Origin: Aurantimonas sp. HBX-1
GTDB taxonomy: Bacteria; Pseudomonadota; Alphaproteobacteria; Rhizobiales; Rhizobiaceae
Length of the DNA: 64,000 bases
Reading direction: 5' to 3'
Assembly: GCF_021391535.1 (NCBI RefSeq)
Contig: NZ_CP090066.1
Span: 881,501 to 945,500, forward strand
This document shows, piece after piece, positions 16,431-24,936 of the stretch; the first letter of the stretch is position 1; each line of letters opens with the position of its first letter. The notes beneath the pieces are model-generated. The model had not been told where the DNA came from. It did no database searches and worked only from the letters and a program-made list of their open reading frames with translations. A program made the translations under genes and the position numbers.

Positions 16431-17762
16431 TCAGGCGGCGGGCTCGAAGCTCTTCTTGAGGCGCCGGCTGAGGTCGTTGAAGGGGGCGGTGCTCGGCGCG
16501 TCGCGCGGGCCCTGGATCAGGCTCTCGTAGACCAGCGGGACGAGGTCCACGGCCTGGTCGAGCGTCTGGTCGCTGCCGCGCTGGTAGCCGCCCAGCAGGC
16601 GCAGGTCGCGGGTGTCCTCGAAGCGCGAGATCATCCCGCGCAGCCGCACGACGAGTTCGCGTTCCTGCTCGTTCCAGGAGCGTTCGGCGAGACGCGAGAT
16701 CGACTTCAGCACGTCCACCGCCGGGAAGCGTCCCTGTTCGGCGATGGCGCGGTCGAGGACGATATGGCCGTCCAGCGTGCCTCGGATCGCGTCGGCGATC
16801 GGGTCGTTGTGGTCGTCGCCGTCGACGAGCACCGAGAACACGCCGGTGATCGTTCCCGATCCGTCGAGACCCGGTCCCGCGCGCTCCAGCAGCTGCGGCA
16901 GTTCGGAGAAGACGCTGGGCGGATAGCCGCGGGCCACCGGCGGCTCGCCGGCCGCCAGCGCCACGTCGCGCGCGGCGTGGGCGAGGCGGGTGATGCTGTC
17001 GACGATCAAGAGGACGTTTTCGCCGCGGTCGCGGAAATATTCGGCGACGGCGGTCGCGGTGCGCGGGGCGAGGCGACGCATCATCGGGCTCTCGTCGCCC
17101 GTGGCGACGATGGTGACGAGCTTGGACAGGTCGCCGGCCATCGACTCCTCGAGGAACTCGCGCACCTCGCGGCCGCGCTCGCCCACAAGGGCGACGACGA
17201 CCGTGTCGAAGCCCTGTGCCCGCGCCAGCATGCCCATCAGGGTGGACTTGCCGACGCCGGAGCCGGCGAAGATGCCGATGCGCTGCCCCTTCACCAGCGG
17301 CGTGAAGATGTCGATCGCCCTGACGCCGGTCGGAACCGGACTGCCGACCCGGCCGCGCCGGAGCGCAGGCGGTGGCGGCGCGTCGGCGTAGCGCTCCTCG
17401 TCGCCGCTGGCGAGCGGGCCGGCGCCGTCGCAGGGCATGCCGAAGGCGTTGAGGACGCGGCCCTTCCAGGCGTCGCAGGGCGCCAGGCTGAACCGGCCGA
17501 GGCGCCGCGCCGGCGCCTTGACGCCGCGGTCGAAGCGGTTGCCGAACGGCTTGACGGTCAGCGCGTCGGCTTCGATCCGCACGACCTCGCCCAGCGAGTC
17601 GCCGTCCGAACCGGGGCAGGCGATGCAGTCGCCGAGCCGCACGAAGCGCGACAGGCCCGCGACCCGGAAGGATTGCGGCGAGACGTCGACGACCTGGCCG
17701 GAGATGTCGAGGCATGGCGCGTCGAGCGCCGCGCCCTCGAAACCCAGTCCGCCGCTGCTCAC
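16431..17762 (-). CDS. fliI: Flagellum-specific ATPase FliI
   Basis: Protein of 443 residues starting at GTG (complement of 17760-17762), overlapping the flgF stop by GTGA. It is the cytosolic hexameric ATPase that delivers substrates to the flagellar export gate. Walker A GSGVGKST at 167-174, Walker B LLIVD at 251-255, followed by SITRLAHAARDVALAAGEPPVARGYPPSVFSELPQLLERAG, a typical F1-beta/FliI stretch. It is the second gene of a leftward flgF-fliI pair, diverging from the large motA operon. Its regulators FliH and FliJ are not adjacent; candidates are at 46905 and 61337. Confidence 0.96.
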   Translation of the reverse strand: MSSGGLGFEGAALDAPCLDISGQVVDVSPQSFRVAGLSRFVRLGDCIACPGSDGDSLGEVVRIEADALTVKPFGNRFDRGVKAPARRLGRFSLAPCDAWKGRVLNAFGMPCDGAGPLASGDEERYADAPPPPALRRGRVGSPVPTGVRAIDIFTPLVKGQRIGIFAGSGVGKSTLMGMLARAQGFDTVVVALVGERGREVREFLEESMAGDLSKLVTIVATGDESPMMRRLAPRTATAVAEYFRDRGENVLLIVDSITRLAHAARDVALAAGEPPVARGYPPSVFSELPQLLERAGPGLDGSGTITGVFSVLVDGDDHNDPIADAIRGTLDGHIVLDRAIAEQGRFPAVDVLKSISRLAERSWNEQERELVVRLRGMISRFEDTRDLRLLGGYQRGSDQTLDQAVDLVPLVYESLIQGPRDAPSTAPFNDLSRRLKKSFEPAA

Positions 17763-18484
17763 GACATGCTCCCGAGGCTCTTGACGGCCTCGTCGAGCGA
17801 CCGCTCGGAGCCTTGGACGAGGTTGGCGGCGCTGTCGAAGGCGCGCTGCAGGGCGATCAGCCGGCTGATCTCCATGACCGGGTTGACGTTGGACCCTTCG
17901 ACGAAGCCCTGCACCATGCCGGCGTTCTGGAAGTCGACGACCGGCACGGCGGCCCGGTCGGGAATGACGCCGGAATTCTCGAATCGCGTCAGCTGGGCGC
18001 CCGCCGGCATGGCGAAGAGGCCCACCGCGCCGATCTGCTGGCCGTTCTGGGTGATCATGCCGTCACGCGCGACGCCGATCGGGCCGGCATTCGGATTGAT
18101 CTGGAGCGGCGCGCCGCCGACATCGAGCACGGCATAGCCGTTCATCGTCTCCAGCCCGCCATCGGCATTGATCCGCATCCGACCGTCTCGGGTGTAGACC
18201 GGCCCGTTCGGGCCCTGAAAGGCGAAATAGCCTTCGCCGGACGCGGCGAGATCCAGCGGATTGCCGGTCAGCGTCAGTTCGCCGGAGCGTGTCGAGAGGT
18301 AAGTCTCGCCTTCGGAGGCAAAGCTCACCGGTTCCCCCGCCGTGCGCGAGATCAGCTGCTCGAACTTCACTTCCTCGGCGCGGAAGCCGGCAGTCCGGCT
18401 GTTGGCGATGTTGTTGGCGATCGTCTCGAGGCGCTTTTCCATCGCAAGCTGGGCCGAGAGGGCGACGGGAAACGAAGTCTGCAT
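17759..18484 (-). CDS. flgF: Flagellar basal-body rod protein FlgF
   Basis: Protein of 241 residues from MQTSFPVALSAQ. It carries the N-terminal rod-protein motif (KRLETIANNIANSRTAGFRAEEVKFEQL), the central LTLTGNPLDLAASGEGYFAFQGPNGPVYTRDGR segment shared with FlgG/FlgE, and the C-terminal heptad region EGSNVNPVMEISRLIALQRAFDSAANLV. It forms part of the proximal rod and is exported without a signal peptide. Upstream in-frame codons to 18646 do not look like FlgF and are excluded. Its promoter must lie in the 209-base divergent gap shared with motA. Confidence 0.94.
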   Translation of the reverse strand: MQTSFPVALSAQLAMEKRLETIANNIANSRTAGFRAEEVKFEQLISRTAGEPVSFASEGETYLSTRSGELTLTGNPLDLAASGEGYFAFQGPNGPVYTRDGRMRINADGGLETMNGYAVLDVGGAPLQINPNAGPIGVARDGMITQNGQQIGAVGLFAMPAGAQLTRFENSGVIPDRAAVPVVDFQNAGMVQGFVEGSNVNPVMEISRLIALQRAFDSAANLVQGSERSLDEAVKSLGSMS

Positions 18485-18693
18485 GCTCGGATCTCGGTCT
18501 GGAGGGGACGAGGAGGGCAGCCGGCTTCCCGGGCCGGTCGCCGAAGGGTCTGCCGGATGTTTCGCCGCCCATCCTTGTCCGAGCCTGTGAACGACGATTA
18601 CCGGCGGAACCCCGGTCCGACCCGCCGTCCAGCAAGGCTCGCACAAGCGGCTTTACCTAGGGGTTTGCTCAGTCATCTGTTCGCGAGGATCGC
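18485..18693. promoter_or_regulatory. Divergent intergenic region flgF/motA
   Basis: A 209-base gap holding the promoters for the leftward flgF-fliI and rightward motA operons. GAGG before the motA ATG is its ribosome binding site. An AT-richer patch (TTTACCTAGGGGTTTGCTCA near 18650) is the most promoter-like part. No gene seen. Confidence 0.4.
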
Positions 18694-19554
18694 ATGGGAA
18701 TTGTACTTGGGCTGATCGTGACGCTCGGCTGCCTGCTGGGCGGCTACGTCGCGATGGGCGGGCACCTGGGGGTCCTCGTCCAGCCCTTCGAATACGTCAT
18801 CATCATCGGATCGGCCGTCGGTACCTTCCTCGTCGCCAACCCGACCAAGGTGGTGAAGGATTGCGGGCGCGCCATCCTCGAGGCGTTCAAGAACAAGGTA
18901 CCCCAGCAGCGCGACTACCTGAACGTCCTAGGCCTGCTGCACCAGCTGATGCGGGAGATGCGGTCGAAATCGCGCAGCGAGGTCGAGGCGCATATCGACG
19001 ACCCGAAGGAATCGACAATCTTCCAGGCCTTCCCGACCGTCCTCCAGGACGTTCCGATGACCAACTTCATCTGCGACTACTGCCGGCTGATCATCATCGG
19101 CAACGCCCGCCCGCACGAGATCGAGGCGCTGATGGAGGAGGAGATTGCGACGATCACCTACGACACGATGAAGCCCAAGCATGCCCTGCAGGACGTCGCC
19201 GACGGCCTGCCCGCCCTCGGCATCGTCGCGGCGGTGCTCGGCGTCATCAAGGCCATGGGTGCGCTCGACCAGTCGCCGGAAGTGCTCGGACACCTGATCG
19301 GCGCCGCGCTCGTCGGCACCTTCGCCGGCATCTTCTTCTCCTATGCCGTGGTCGGCCCGATCGCCACCAAGGTGAAATCGGTCCGCGAGAAGAAGTGCCG
19401 CGTCTTCGTCATCGTGAAATCCACCCTCATCGCCTACATGAACGGCGCGATGCCGCAGGTGGCGCTGGAATACGGCCGCAAGACCATCTCGGCCTACGAC
19501 CGGCCGACCATCGATCAGGTCGAGAACGAGACCATCGGCGGCGCGGGGGCGTGA
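18694..19554 (+). CDS. motA: Flagellar motor stator protein MotA
   Basis: Protein of 286 residues with four membrane helices (about 3-23, 33-49, 168-188 and 199-221) and the large cytoplasmic loop of MotA (LLHQLMREMRSKSRSEVEAHIDDP). Helices 3-4 contain VADGLPALGIVAAVLGVIKAMGAL and LIGAALVGTFAGIFFSYAVVGPIATKV, diagnostic for proton-driven MotA. With MotB (47777) it forms the torque-generating stator. It heads the rightward operon motA-fliM-(small gene)-fliN-fliG-flhB; fliM starts 5 bases after its stop. Confidence 0.96.
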   Translation: MGIVLGLIVTLGCLLGGYVAMGGHLGVLVQPFEYVIIIGSAVGTFLVANPTKVVKDCGRAILEAFKNKVPQQRDYLNVLGLLHQLMREMRSKSRSEVEAHIDDPKESTIFQAFPTVLQDVPMTNFICDYCRLIIIGNARPHEIEALMEEEIATITYDTMKPKHALQDVADGLPALGIVAAVLGVIKAMGALDQSPEVLGHLIGAALVGTFAGIFFSYAVVGPIATKVKSVREKKCRVFVIVKSTLIAYMNGAMPQVALEYGRKTISAYDRPTIDQVENETIGGAGA

Positions 19555-19558
19555 CGCG

Positions 19559-20497
19559 ATGAGCAACGTCGCCTCCACGAGGGAATCGCAGGTCATCACC
19601 CAGCGGCTGCGCAGCGCCGCCGAGATGGACCCGAGCCGCCTGCCGCGCCTTCTTCACATGGGCGAGGTCTGGGCGGAGCGGATCGGCGGCCGGCTGGCGC
19701 CGGTCGCTGCCGACCGGCCGGCGCTCAGCGTCGCGGGCGTCGAGCTCGACCTGGCGCCCGAGCCACCGGAGGAGGGCAGCGACGGCGCCCTGATCGCCAT
19801 GCTGTCGTCCCCGCGGTTTCAGAAGCCGGGCTTCGCGGTCGTCGCGCGATCGACGATCGAGGCGCTGATCTCCACCTTCTTCGGCGCCGAGCCGTCTCCC
19901 GACAAGCAGCTGACCCGCGAGCCGACCGAGCTCGACCGCGCCGTCGTCGTGCTGGCGATCGATGCCCTCGTCCAGTCGGCCAACGACGCCTTCGCCGCGA
20001 TCGCGACGCTCGATCTCGCCCGCGGCGATCTCATCGAGCAGTCCGAACTCGCGGCCCGGCTGGAGGACGCCGCGACCCGCTTCGTGCAGTTCCGCTTCGA
20101 GATCACGGTGCGCGGCCTCACGGCGCCGCTGGTGGTCGGGTTTCCGGAAGAGTTCTTCGTCCCCCACCGCCGCTTCCTGGCCGAGTCGCCCGACGCGCCG
20201 CCGGTGGACCGCGACGAGGCCTGGGCCCAGGCGATCAGGGCGAGCTTTTCGCAGAGCGACCTGCGGCTGCAGGCGCTGCTCGCCAAGAAGAAGGTGCCGT
20301 TGTCCACCGTCGCCGCCTTCCGCGTCGGCGCGACCATCCCCCTCGACGTCGACATCGCCAGCCTCATCGCCGTCGAGTGCGAGGACCGCCAGCTGTTCCG
20401 CGCCACCGTCGGCCGCTCGCGGGACAGTTTCGTGATCAGCGTCGAAGAACGCGTCGACCCAGCCCAGGAGTTCATCGATGACATCCTATCTGATTGA
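19559..20497 (+). CDS. fliM: Flagellar motor switch protein FliM (divergent)
   Basis: Protein of 312 residues placed between motA and fliN, with the C-terminal SPOA domain (TIPLDVDIASLIAVECEDRQLFRATVGRSRDSFVISV, about 255-295). The middle domain is FliM-like but diverged: the usual GGTG after the LIDxFFG motif is GAEP here (LISTFFGAEPSP). The N-terminal CheY-binding peptide (LSQxEIDALL) expected in the first 20 residues is not seen; a loosely similar sequence QEFIDDILSD lies at the extreme C-terminus. It forms the C-ring with FliN and FliG and sets rotation in response to CheY. The last 20 bases overlap the next gene. Confidence 0.92.
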   Translation: MSNVASTRESQVITQRLRSAAEMDPSRLPRLLHMGEVWAERIGGRLAPVAADRPALSVAGVELDLAPEPPEEGSDGALIAMLSSPRFQKPGFAVVARSTIEALISTFFGAEPSPDKQLTREPTELDRAVVVLAIDALVQSANDAFAAIATLDLARGDLIEQSELAARLEDAATRFVQFRFEITVRGLTAPLVVGFPEEFFVPHRRFLAESPDAPPVDRDEAWAQAIRASFSQSDLRLQALLAKKKVPLSTVAAFRVGATIPLDVDIASLIAVECEDRQLFRATVGRSRDSFVISVEERVDPAQEFIDDILSD

Positions 20498-20798
20498 CCT
20501 CGTGCTGCTCGCAGCCCTCGTCGTCACCGCCTTGCGCAGCGGACGCATGTATCGCGAGCTTCGCCTGCTGCGCGCCGCCGGCAGCGACCTCGGCGCCGCC
20601 CTGCAGGAAGCCGATCGCTCCATCAACCGCGCCGCGCAGGCCGTCGTCGTCCTCAAGCACGAGGGCATCCAGACGCTTCGCGCGCTGGAATCGCGGATCG
20701 AGGAAGCGCGCGAGGAGGGCGAGCGGCTCGAACGCCGTCTGGAGCGCGCCGACTGGGCCGCAGCGCGCCTCGGCCTTTCCGATCGAACCGCAGCCTGA
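20478..20798 (+). CDS. Small membrane-anchored coiled-coil protein between fliM and fliN (DUF6468-like)
   Basis: Protein of 106 residues. It has one N-terminal membrane helix (about 3-20, YLIDLVLLAALVVTALRSG) followed by a charged, heptad-rich coiled coil (about 25-95: LQEADRSINRAAQAVVVLKH ... ESRIEEAREEGERLERRLERADWAA). I believe it matches the alphaproteobacterial family called DUF6468, which occurs beside flagellar switch genes; that label is from memory. The start at 20478 overlaps the last 20 bases of fliM, so translation is coupled. Its position suggests a role in C-ring or stator assembly, but no function can be read from the sequence. Confidence 0.75.
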   Translation: MTSYLIDLVLLAALVVTALRSGRMYRELRLLRAAGSDLGAALQEADRSINRAAQAVVVLKHEGIQTLRALESRIEEAREEGERLERRLERADWAAARLGLSDRTAA

Positions 20799-20916
20799 CC
20801 GCCGCCGACGCCGGCCGCACAGGCTTCGCGCCAGTCCCGGCCGCTAAGCCGAAGCTGCGGCCGGGCGGCACTGGAACCTGCGGCCTGGCCGCCCGACAAC
20901 TCCCGAGGATGATTTG

Positions 20917-21264
20917 ATGAGCAAGATCGACGCCGACGCCGAAGACGTCGCATCCGACACGGAAGAGCAGGCGACGCCCGGGCCGCTCGACATCGACATC
21001 GTGATGGATGTCCCGGTGACCATGCAGGTCGTGCTCGGCTCGGCGACGATGACCGTCGCGAACATCCTCAAGCTCGGACGCGGCGCCGTGGTCAAGCTCG
21101 ACACCAAGGTCGGCGATCCCGTCGACGTGGTGGTGAACGGCCGCCTGGTGGCGCGCGGCGAGATCGTCATCCTCGACAACGAGGACCAGCGGTTCGGCCT
21201 GACGCTCACTGAGGTCGCGACGCCCGGTGCCCAGTTGAAGCCCAAGAAGCAGCGGGTCGCCTAG
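20917..21264 (+). CDS. fliN: Flagellar motor switch protein FliN
   Basis: Protein of 115 residues. The acidic N-terminus (first ~25 residues) is followed by a complete SPOA domain: DIDIVMDVPVTMQVVLGSATMTVANILKLGRGAVVKL, then VGDPVDVVVNGRLVARGEIVILDNEDQRFGLTLTEV. It oligomerises with FliM at the base of the C-ring. ATG 20917 is preferred to the in-frame TTG at 20914; CGAGGA lies upstream. The 118-base gap before it is GC-rich with partial inverted repeats. Confidence 0.95.
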   Translation: MSKIDADAEDVASDTEEQATPGPLDIDIVMDVPVTMQVVLGSATMTVANILKLGRGAVVKLDTKVGDPVDVVVNGRLVARGEIVILDNEDQRFGLTLTEVATPGAQLKPKKQRVA

Positions 21265-21270
21265 TTTCCC

Positions 21271-22314
21271 ATGTCGATGATCGCCGCCTACCAGGACGAA
21301 GACGTGGCGCTGCCGCGCAGCAGTCGCGCCAGAGCCGCCATCCTGCTTCTCGCCATGGGCTCGTCGGGTGCGTCGCGCGTGCTGAAGCATCTCGCCCCCG
21401 GCGACATCAAGCTGCTGCGCGACGCGGCAGGCGGGCTGGAGCCGATCTCGCCCGAGCAGATGGACCTGATCGTCGAGATCTTCCAGGAGGCGTTCCGCAA
21501 GGGCCCGGGGGTTGCGGGTCCCGAGCGGCAGATGGACGAACTGCTCCAGAAGGCGCTCTCGGAGGATGAGTTCGAGGCGCTCTTCCCGGAGGCGGCGGCG
21601 GAACTCGCTCTCGAGCTGTCCGACGAGCCGGCGCGCAGCGTCTGGGACGCCGTCGCCGACATGCAGGGCGAGGTGCTGGCGCCGCAGCTGGCGAGGGAAC
21701 ACCCGCATGTCGTGGCGATCCTGCTCTCGAAGATCCCCGCGGTGACCGCTTCGTCGATCGTGCGCGAGTTCGATCCGGGCTTCCGCAACAGCGTGATGCG
21801 CCGGATGCTGACGCTCAAGCCGCTGTCGGTCCCGGTGCTGAACCTGTTCGAGACGCATGTGCGCCAGGCATATCTCGGCAGCCAGGAGAGCCCCGAGAGC
21901 ACCGGCAGCCACGCGATCCTCGCCGACATCGTGAACCGGCTGGAGAAGCGCCAGGCCGACGAGCTCCTCGAGGCGGTGCGGACCGTGCGCCCGCGCGACG
22001 CCGAAAACCTGCAGCGGCTTCTGTTCAACTTCAACGACCTGCCGGAGCTGCCGCAGAAGTCGCGCCTCACGCTTTTCGACGCGATACCCACGGAATTGTC
22101 GATCCTGGCGCTGCGCGGCGCGTCGGCGGAGATGAAGGAGTGCGTGCTGTCCTCGCTCGGCGCCCGCGCGCGGCGCATGGCCGAGGCCGAGCTGTCGCAG
22201 CAGATCGACGTGCAGGAGAGCGAGATCGAAGCGGCGCGCCGCCGCATCGCCGACGAGGCGCTGCGCCTTTCCGGCGACGGACGGATACAGCTTCGCGCGA
22301 TGGACGCGGCGTAA
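21271..22314 (+). CDS. fliG: Flagellar motor switch protein FliG
   Basis: Protein of 347 residues with the three FliG regions: an N-terminal domain that binds FliF (about 15-110), the middle domain with an EHPQ-like motif (AREHPHVVAILLSKIP, here EHPH) that binds FliM, and the C-terminal torque domain (about 200-300) with charged residues facing MotA (LEKRQADELLEAVRTVRPRD ... LGARARRMAEAEL). It starts 6 bases after the fliN stop. The C-terminal ~30 residues form an extra charged helix (ESEIEAARRRIADEALRLSGD). Confidence 0.95.
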   Translation: MSMIAAYQDEDVALPRSSRARAAILLLAMGSSGASRVLKHLAPGDIKLLRDAAGGLEPISPEQMDLIVEIFQEAFRKGPGVAGPERQMDELLQKALSEDEFEALFPEAAAELALELSDEPARSVWDAVADMQGEVLAPQLAREHPHVVAILLSKIPAVTASSIVREFDPGFRNSVMRRMLTLKPLSVPVLNLFETHVRQAYLGSQESPESTGSHAILADIVNRLEKRQADELLEAVRTVRPRDAENLQRLLFNFNDLPELPQKSRLTLFDAIPTELSILALRGASAEMKECVLSSLGARARRMAEAELSQQIDVQESEIEAARRRIADEALRLSGDGRIQLRAMDAA

Positions 22315-22415
22315 TCCTGATCCCCGCGTCGATCCTTTGACCGATCGCCGTAGTCTCGGAGGGCGGACCAGTCCCACCTTCACCGAACGTCAACAGGTTT
22401 GAGGACTAATCGGCG

Positions 22416-23504
22416 GTGAGTGACAGCCAGGACAAGTCGTCTCTCACCGAGGAGCCGACCGAAAAGAAGCTTCGCGACACGATCGAGAAGGGCAACCTTC
22501 CGGTCTCGCGCGAGGCTCCGATCCTGGCTTCGCTGCTGGCGACGATGGCGTTCATCGCCTTCCATGCGAGGGACGCGGCGCAACGGCTGCTTCTGACCCT
22601 GGAGACGACCTTCGAGAATCCGCTGCAATGGGAGCTGGAAACCGGTGTGGATGCCCTGCACGTCCTCCAGATGCTGGGGATCGAGAGCGCCCGGTTCGTG
22701 CTTCCGGCGGCGGTCTTCTTCGTCATCGGCGGCGTCGCCTCGTCGCTGCTGCAGAACCCGCCGCAGATCAATCTCGAGCGGATCCGTCCGAAAGCGTCAC
22801 ACATATCGCTGTCCGCCGGCTTCAGCCGGATCTTCGGCCTGCGCGGGCTGACGGAGTTCGCCAAGGCCATGTTCAAGTTCATCACCATCGGCATCGTCGT
22901 CGGCATGCTGCTCATCTCGGGATTCCCGACGATGATGCGCACGATGTATTCCGACCCGGTCCTGATGCCGGAACTGATCCTCGAAATGACCATGAAGCTG
23001 CTCTCGGGCGTATCGATCGCGACGATCGTGCTCGTGGCCGCCGACCTGGCGATGAGCCGCATCCACTGGCGCCGCGACCTGCGCATGTCGAAGCAGGACA
23101 TCAAGGAAGAGAACAAGCAGGCCGAAGGCGACCCGATGGTCAAGGCGCGCCAGCGCCAGGTTGCCCGCGACCGCGTGAAGAAGCGGATGATGGCGGCGGT
23201 GCCGCAGGCGACGCTGATCATCGCCAACCCGACCCACTACGCCATCGCGCTGCGCTACGTGCGCGAGGAGGGGGGCGCGCCCGTCGTCGTGGCCAAGGGC
23301 GTCGACCTGATCGCGCTCAAGATCCGCGAGATCGGCGAGGCGAACGACGTGCCGATCATCGAAGACAAGCTCTTGGCAAGGTCGATGTACGATAGTGTCG
23401 AGATCGACCAGATGATCCCACCGGATTTCTTCAAGGCGGTCGCCGAACTCATCTACTACCTCCACTCCCGTACGGGCTCCAAGATGGGAGTTGCGACAGC
23501 CTAG
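22416..23504 (+). CDS. flhB: Flagellar export apparatus protein FlhB
   Basis: Protein of 362 residues starting at GTG 22416 (GAGGA upstream at 22401). The N-terminal domain has four membrane segments (about 32-52, 90-112, 150-172, 188-210). The C-terminal cytoplasmic domain contains the autocleavage motif NPTH at 271-274 (IIANPTHYAIALRY), which switches export from rod/hook to filament substrates. FlhB works with FlhA, FliP, FliQ and FliR; those genes are spread over the island. The preceding 101-base gap may hold a promoter. Confidence 0.95.
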   Translation: MSDSQDKSSLTEEPTEKKLRDTIEKGNLPVSREAPILASLLATMAFIAFHARDAAQRLLLTLETTFENPLQWELETGVDALHVLQMLGIESARFVLPAAVFFVIGGVASSLLQNPPQINLERIRPKASHISLSAGFSRIFGLRGLTEFAKAMFKFITIGIVVGMLLISGFPTMMRTMYSDPVLMPELILEMTMKLLSGVSIATIVLVAADLAMSRIHWRRDLRMSKQDIKEENKQAEGDPMVKARQRQVARDRVKKRMMAAVPQATLIIANPTHYAIALRYVREEGGAPVVVAKGVDLIALKIREIGEANDVPIIEDKLLARSMYDSVEIDQMIPPDFFKAVAELIYYLHSRTGSKMGVATA

Positions 23505-23506
23505 TC

Positions 23507-23929
23507 ATGCTGGATATGAAGAAGCGCAAGACTATGGTCCGCGAGCGAGCGCTCGCCGAGGGCCTCCGGGAGTTCGTCGCCGAGCTTCGCCTCGTCGAGG
23601 TCGTCGATTACATCGCCTTCCTGCGGCTGGAGCGGTACGGCAATCTCGACGACATCGTCGCGTCCTCGGCCGAGCCCTATTTCAAACCCGGCGTGCTGCG
23701 CTTCGCCAATTCCGGCGAAATCCTGCTGGGCTGGGGCGAGATCCCGGTGATCAGCCTGGCGCTGGAGTTTCGCTACGAGGACGTCACGGCGCATTTCCGG
23801 CTGGAGCTGGGCGCCTCGACGGCGGCCGTGGACATCACCTACATCGCCTTCGACGGCCCGCCACTGGACCCCGACGGCCAGACCGAGCGGCTGCTCGCGG
23901 CGATCGGCGCGGCGCGCCTGACGCGCTAG
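23507..23929 (+). CDS. Unrecognised 140-residue protein following flhB
   Basis: The ATG at 23507 lies 2 bases after the flhB stop, so the two are probably cotranslated. The N-terminus is basic (MLDMKKRKTMVRERAL) and the rest is soluble: a helix (GLREFVAELRLVEVVDYIAFLRL), then an apparent alternation of beta strands (GVLRFANSGEILLGWGEIPVISLALEFRYEDVTAHFRLELG ... VDITYIAFDGPPLDPDGQTERLLAAIGAARLT). There is no signal peptide or membrane helix. I do not recognise the family. Position suggests a conserved accessory in flagellar export or assembly. Confidence 0.7.
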   Translation: MLDMKKRKTMVRERALAEGLREFVAELRLVEVVDYIAFLRLERYGNLDDIVASSAEPYFKPGVLRFANSGEILLGWGEIPVISLALEFRYEDVTAHFRLELGASTAAVDITYIAFDGPPLDPDGQTERLLAAIGAARLTR

Positions 23930-24131
23930 AGCGGCCGTCGGGGGAGGCTTCCCCACCGCTTTCTCCAAAATTCCTTGAGCAAATGGCGCCGCTCCGCATC
24001 CCCTGGATGTGGGGCAGCTGACCGGGCGCTGTTCCCGGTTGCAGCGCCGAAGACGACGGGGCGGGCGGTCAAGCTTCGGACAAGCACCCGTTCCTAGACA
24101 TGCAGCGACGCAAGCAACACGCTCGGTATGC

Positions 24132-24512
24132 ATGGACCAGGTCTATCTCTTCGGCATCGCTTCGCAGCGCAGTTCATGGCTCGCCAATCGCCAGACCGTG
24201 GTCGCCGAGAACATCGCCAACGCCAGTACGCCCGGCTACACCGGCAAGGACATCACGCCCTTCTCGGAAGTCCTCGACACGACCGGCCTGCAGCTCTCGC
24301 AGTCGAGCGACATGCATCTCGCCTCGCTCGGGCGCCAGCGCGGGACGGACGGCACCGTGACCGAGGACAGCTGGGACGTCCGGCATTCGGGCAACTCCGT
24401 GATGCTCGAGCAGGAAATGCTCAAGGCCGGCGAAATCTCGCGCGGCTACGCGCTGAATACGTCGGTAATGAAGGCGTTCCAGCGGATGCTCATCATGTCG
24501 GTCAAGGGTTAG
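24132..24512 (+). CDS. flgB: Flagellar basal-body rod protein FlgB
   Basis: Protein of 126 residues beginning MDQVYLFGIASQRSSWLANR. It has the rod-protein N-terminal motif TVVAENIANASTPGYTGKDITPF and a C-terminal helix GEISRGYALNTSVMKAFQRMLIMSVKG. It builds the proximal rod next to FliE. Upstream in-frame codons from 24009 are not FlgB-like and are left out. It opens the rod operon flgB-flgC-fliE-flgG and follows a 202-base gap, where a promoter is likely. Confidence 0.93.
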   Translation: MDQVYLFGIASQRSSWLANRQTVVAENIANASTPGYTGKDITPFSEVLDTTGLQLSQSSDMHLASLGRQRGTDGTVTEDSWDVRHSGNSVMLEQEMLKAGEISRGYALNTSVMKAFQRMLIMSVKG

Positions 24513-24517
24513 TCTCG

Positions 24518-24934
24518 ATGTCGGATCCGCTTCTCTCCTCGCTCCGGATCGCCGCCAGCGGTCTGCAGGCCCAGTCGACGCGGATGCGCATCGTCTCGGA
24601 GAACATCGCCAACACGCAGACCACCGGCCAGACGCCCGGCAGCGATCCCTACCAGCGCAAGACGGTCAGCTTCGCCAGCGAACTGGACCGGCTGACCGGC
24701 GCCGAAATGGTCAGCGTCCGGCAGGTCGGGCGCGACAACGCGCCGTTCGTCGTCGAGCACGACCCTGGCAATCCCGCCGCCGACGAGAACGGCTACGTCA
24801 AGATGCCGAACGTGCGGATGCTGGTGGAGATGGCCGACATGCGCGACGCGAACCGCGCTTACGAAGCCAACGTGCAGGTGGTCAAGCAGGCCCGCGAGAT
24901 CATCAACATGACCATCGACCTCCTGAGGAACTGA
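24518..24934 (+). CDS. flgC: Flagellar basal-body rod protein FlgC
   Basis: Protein of 138 residues, full length for FlgC. N-terminal SLRIAASGLQAQSTRMRIVSENIANTQTTG and C-terminal NVRMLVEMADMRDANRAYEANVQVVKQAREIINMTIDLL are diagnostic. It starts 5 bases after flgB and ends 2 bases before fliE. Proximal rod component exported through the flagellar gate. Confidence 0.96.
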   Translation: MSDPLLSSLRIAASGLQAQSTRMRIVSENIANTQTTGQTPGSDPYQRKTVSFASELDRLTGAEMVSVRQVGRDNAPFVVEHDPGNPAADENGYVKMPNVRMLVEMADMRDANRAYEANVQVVKQAREIINMTIDLLRN

Positions 24935-24936
24935 CC

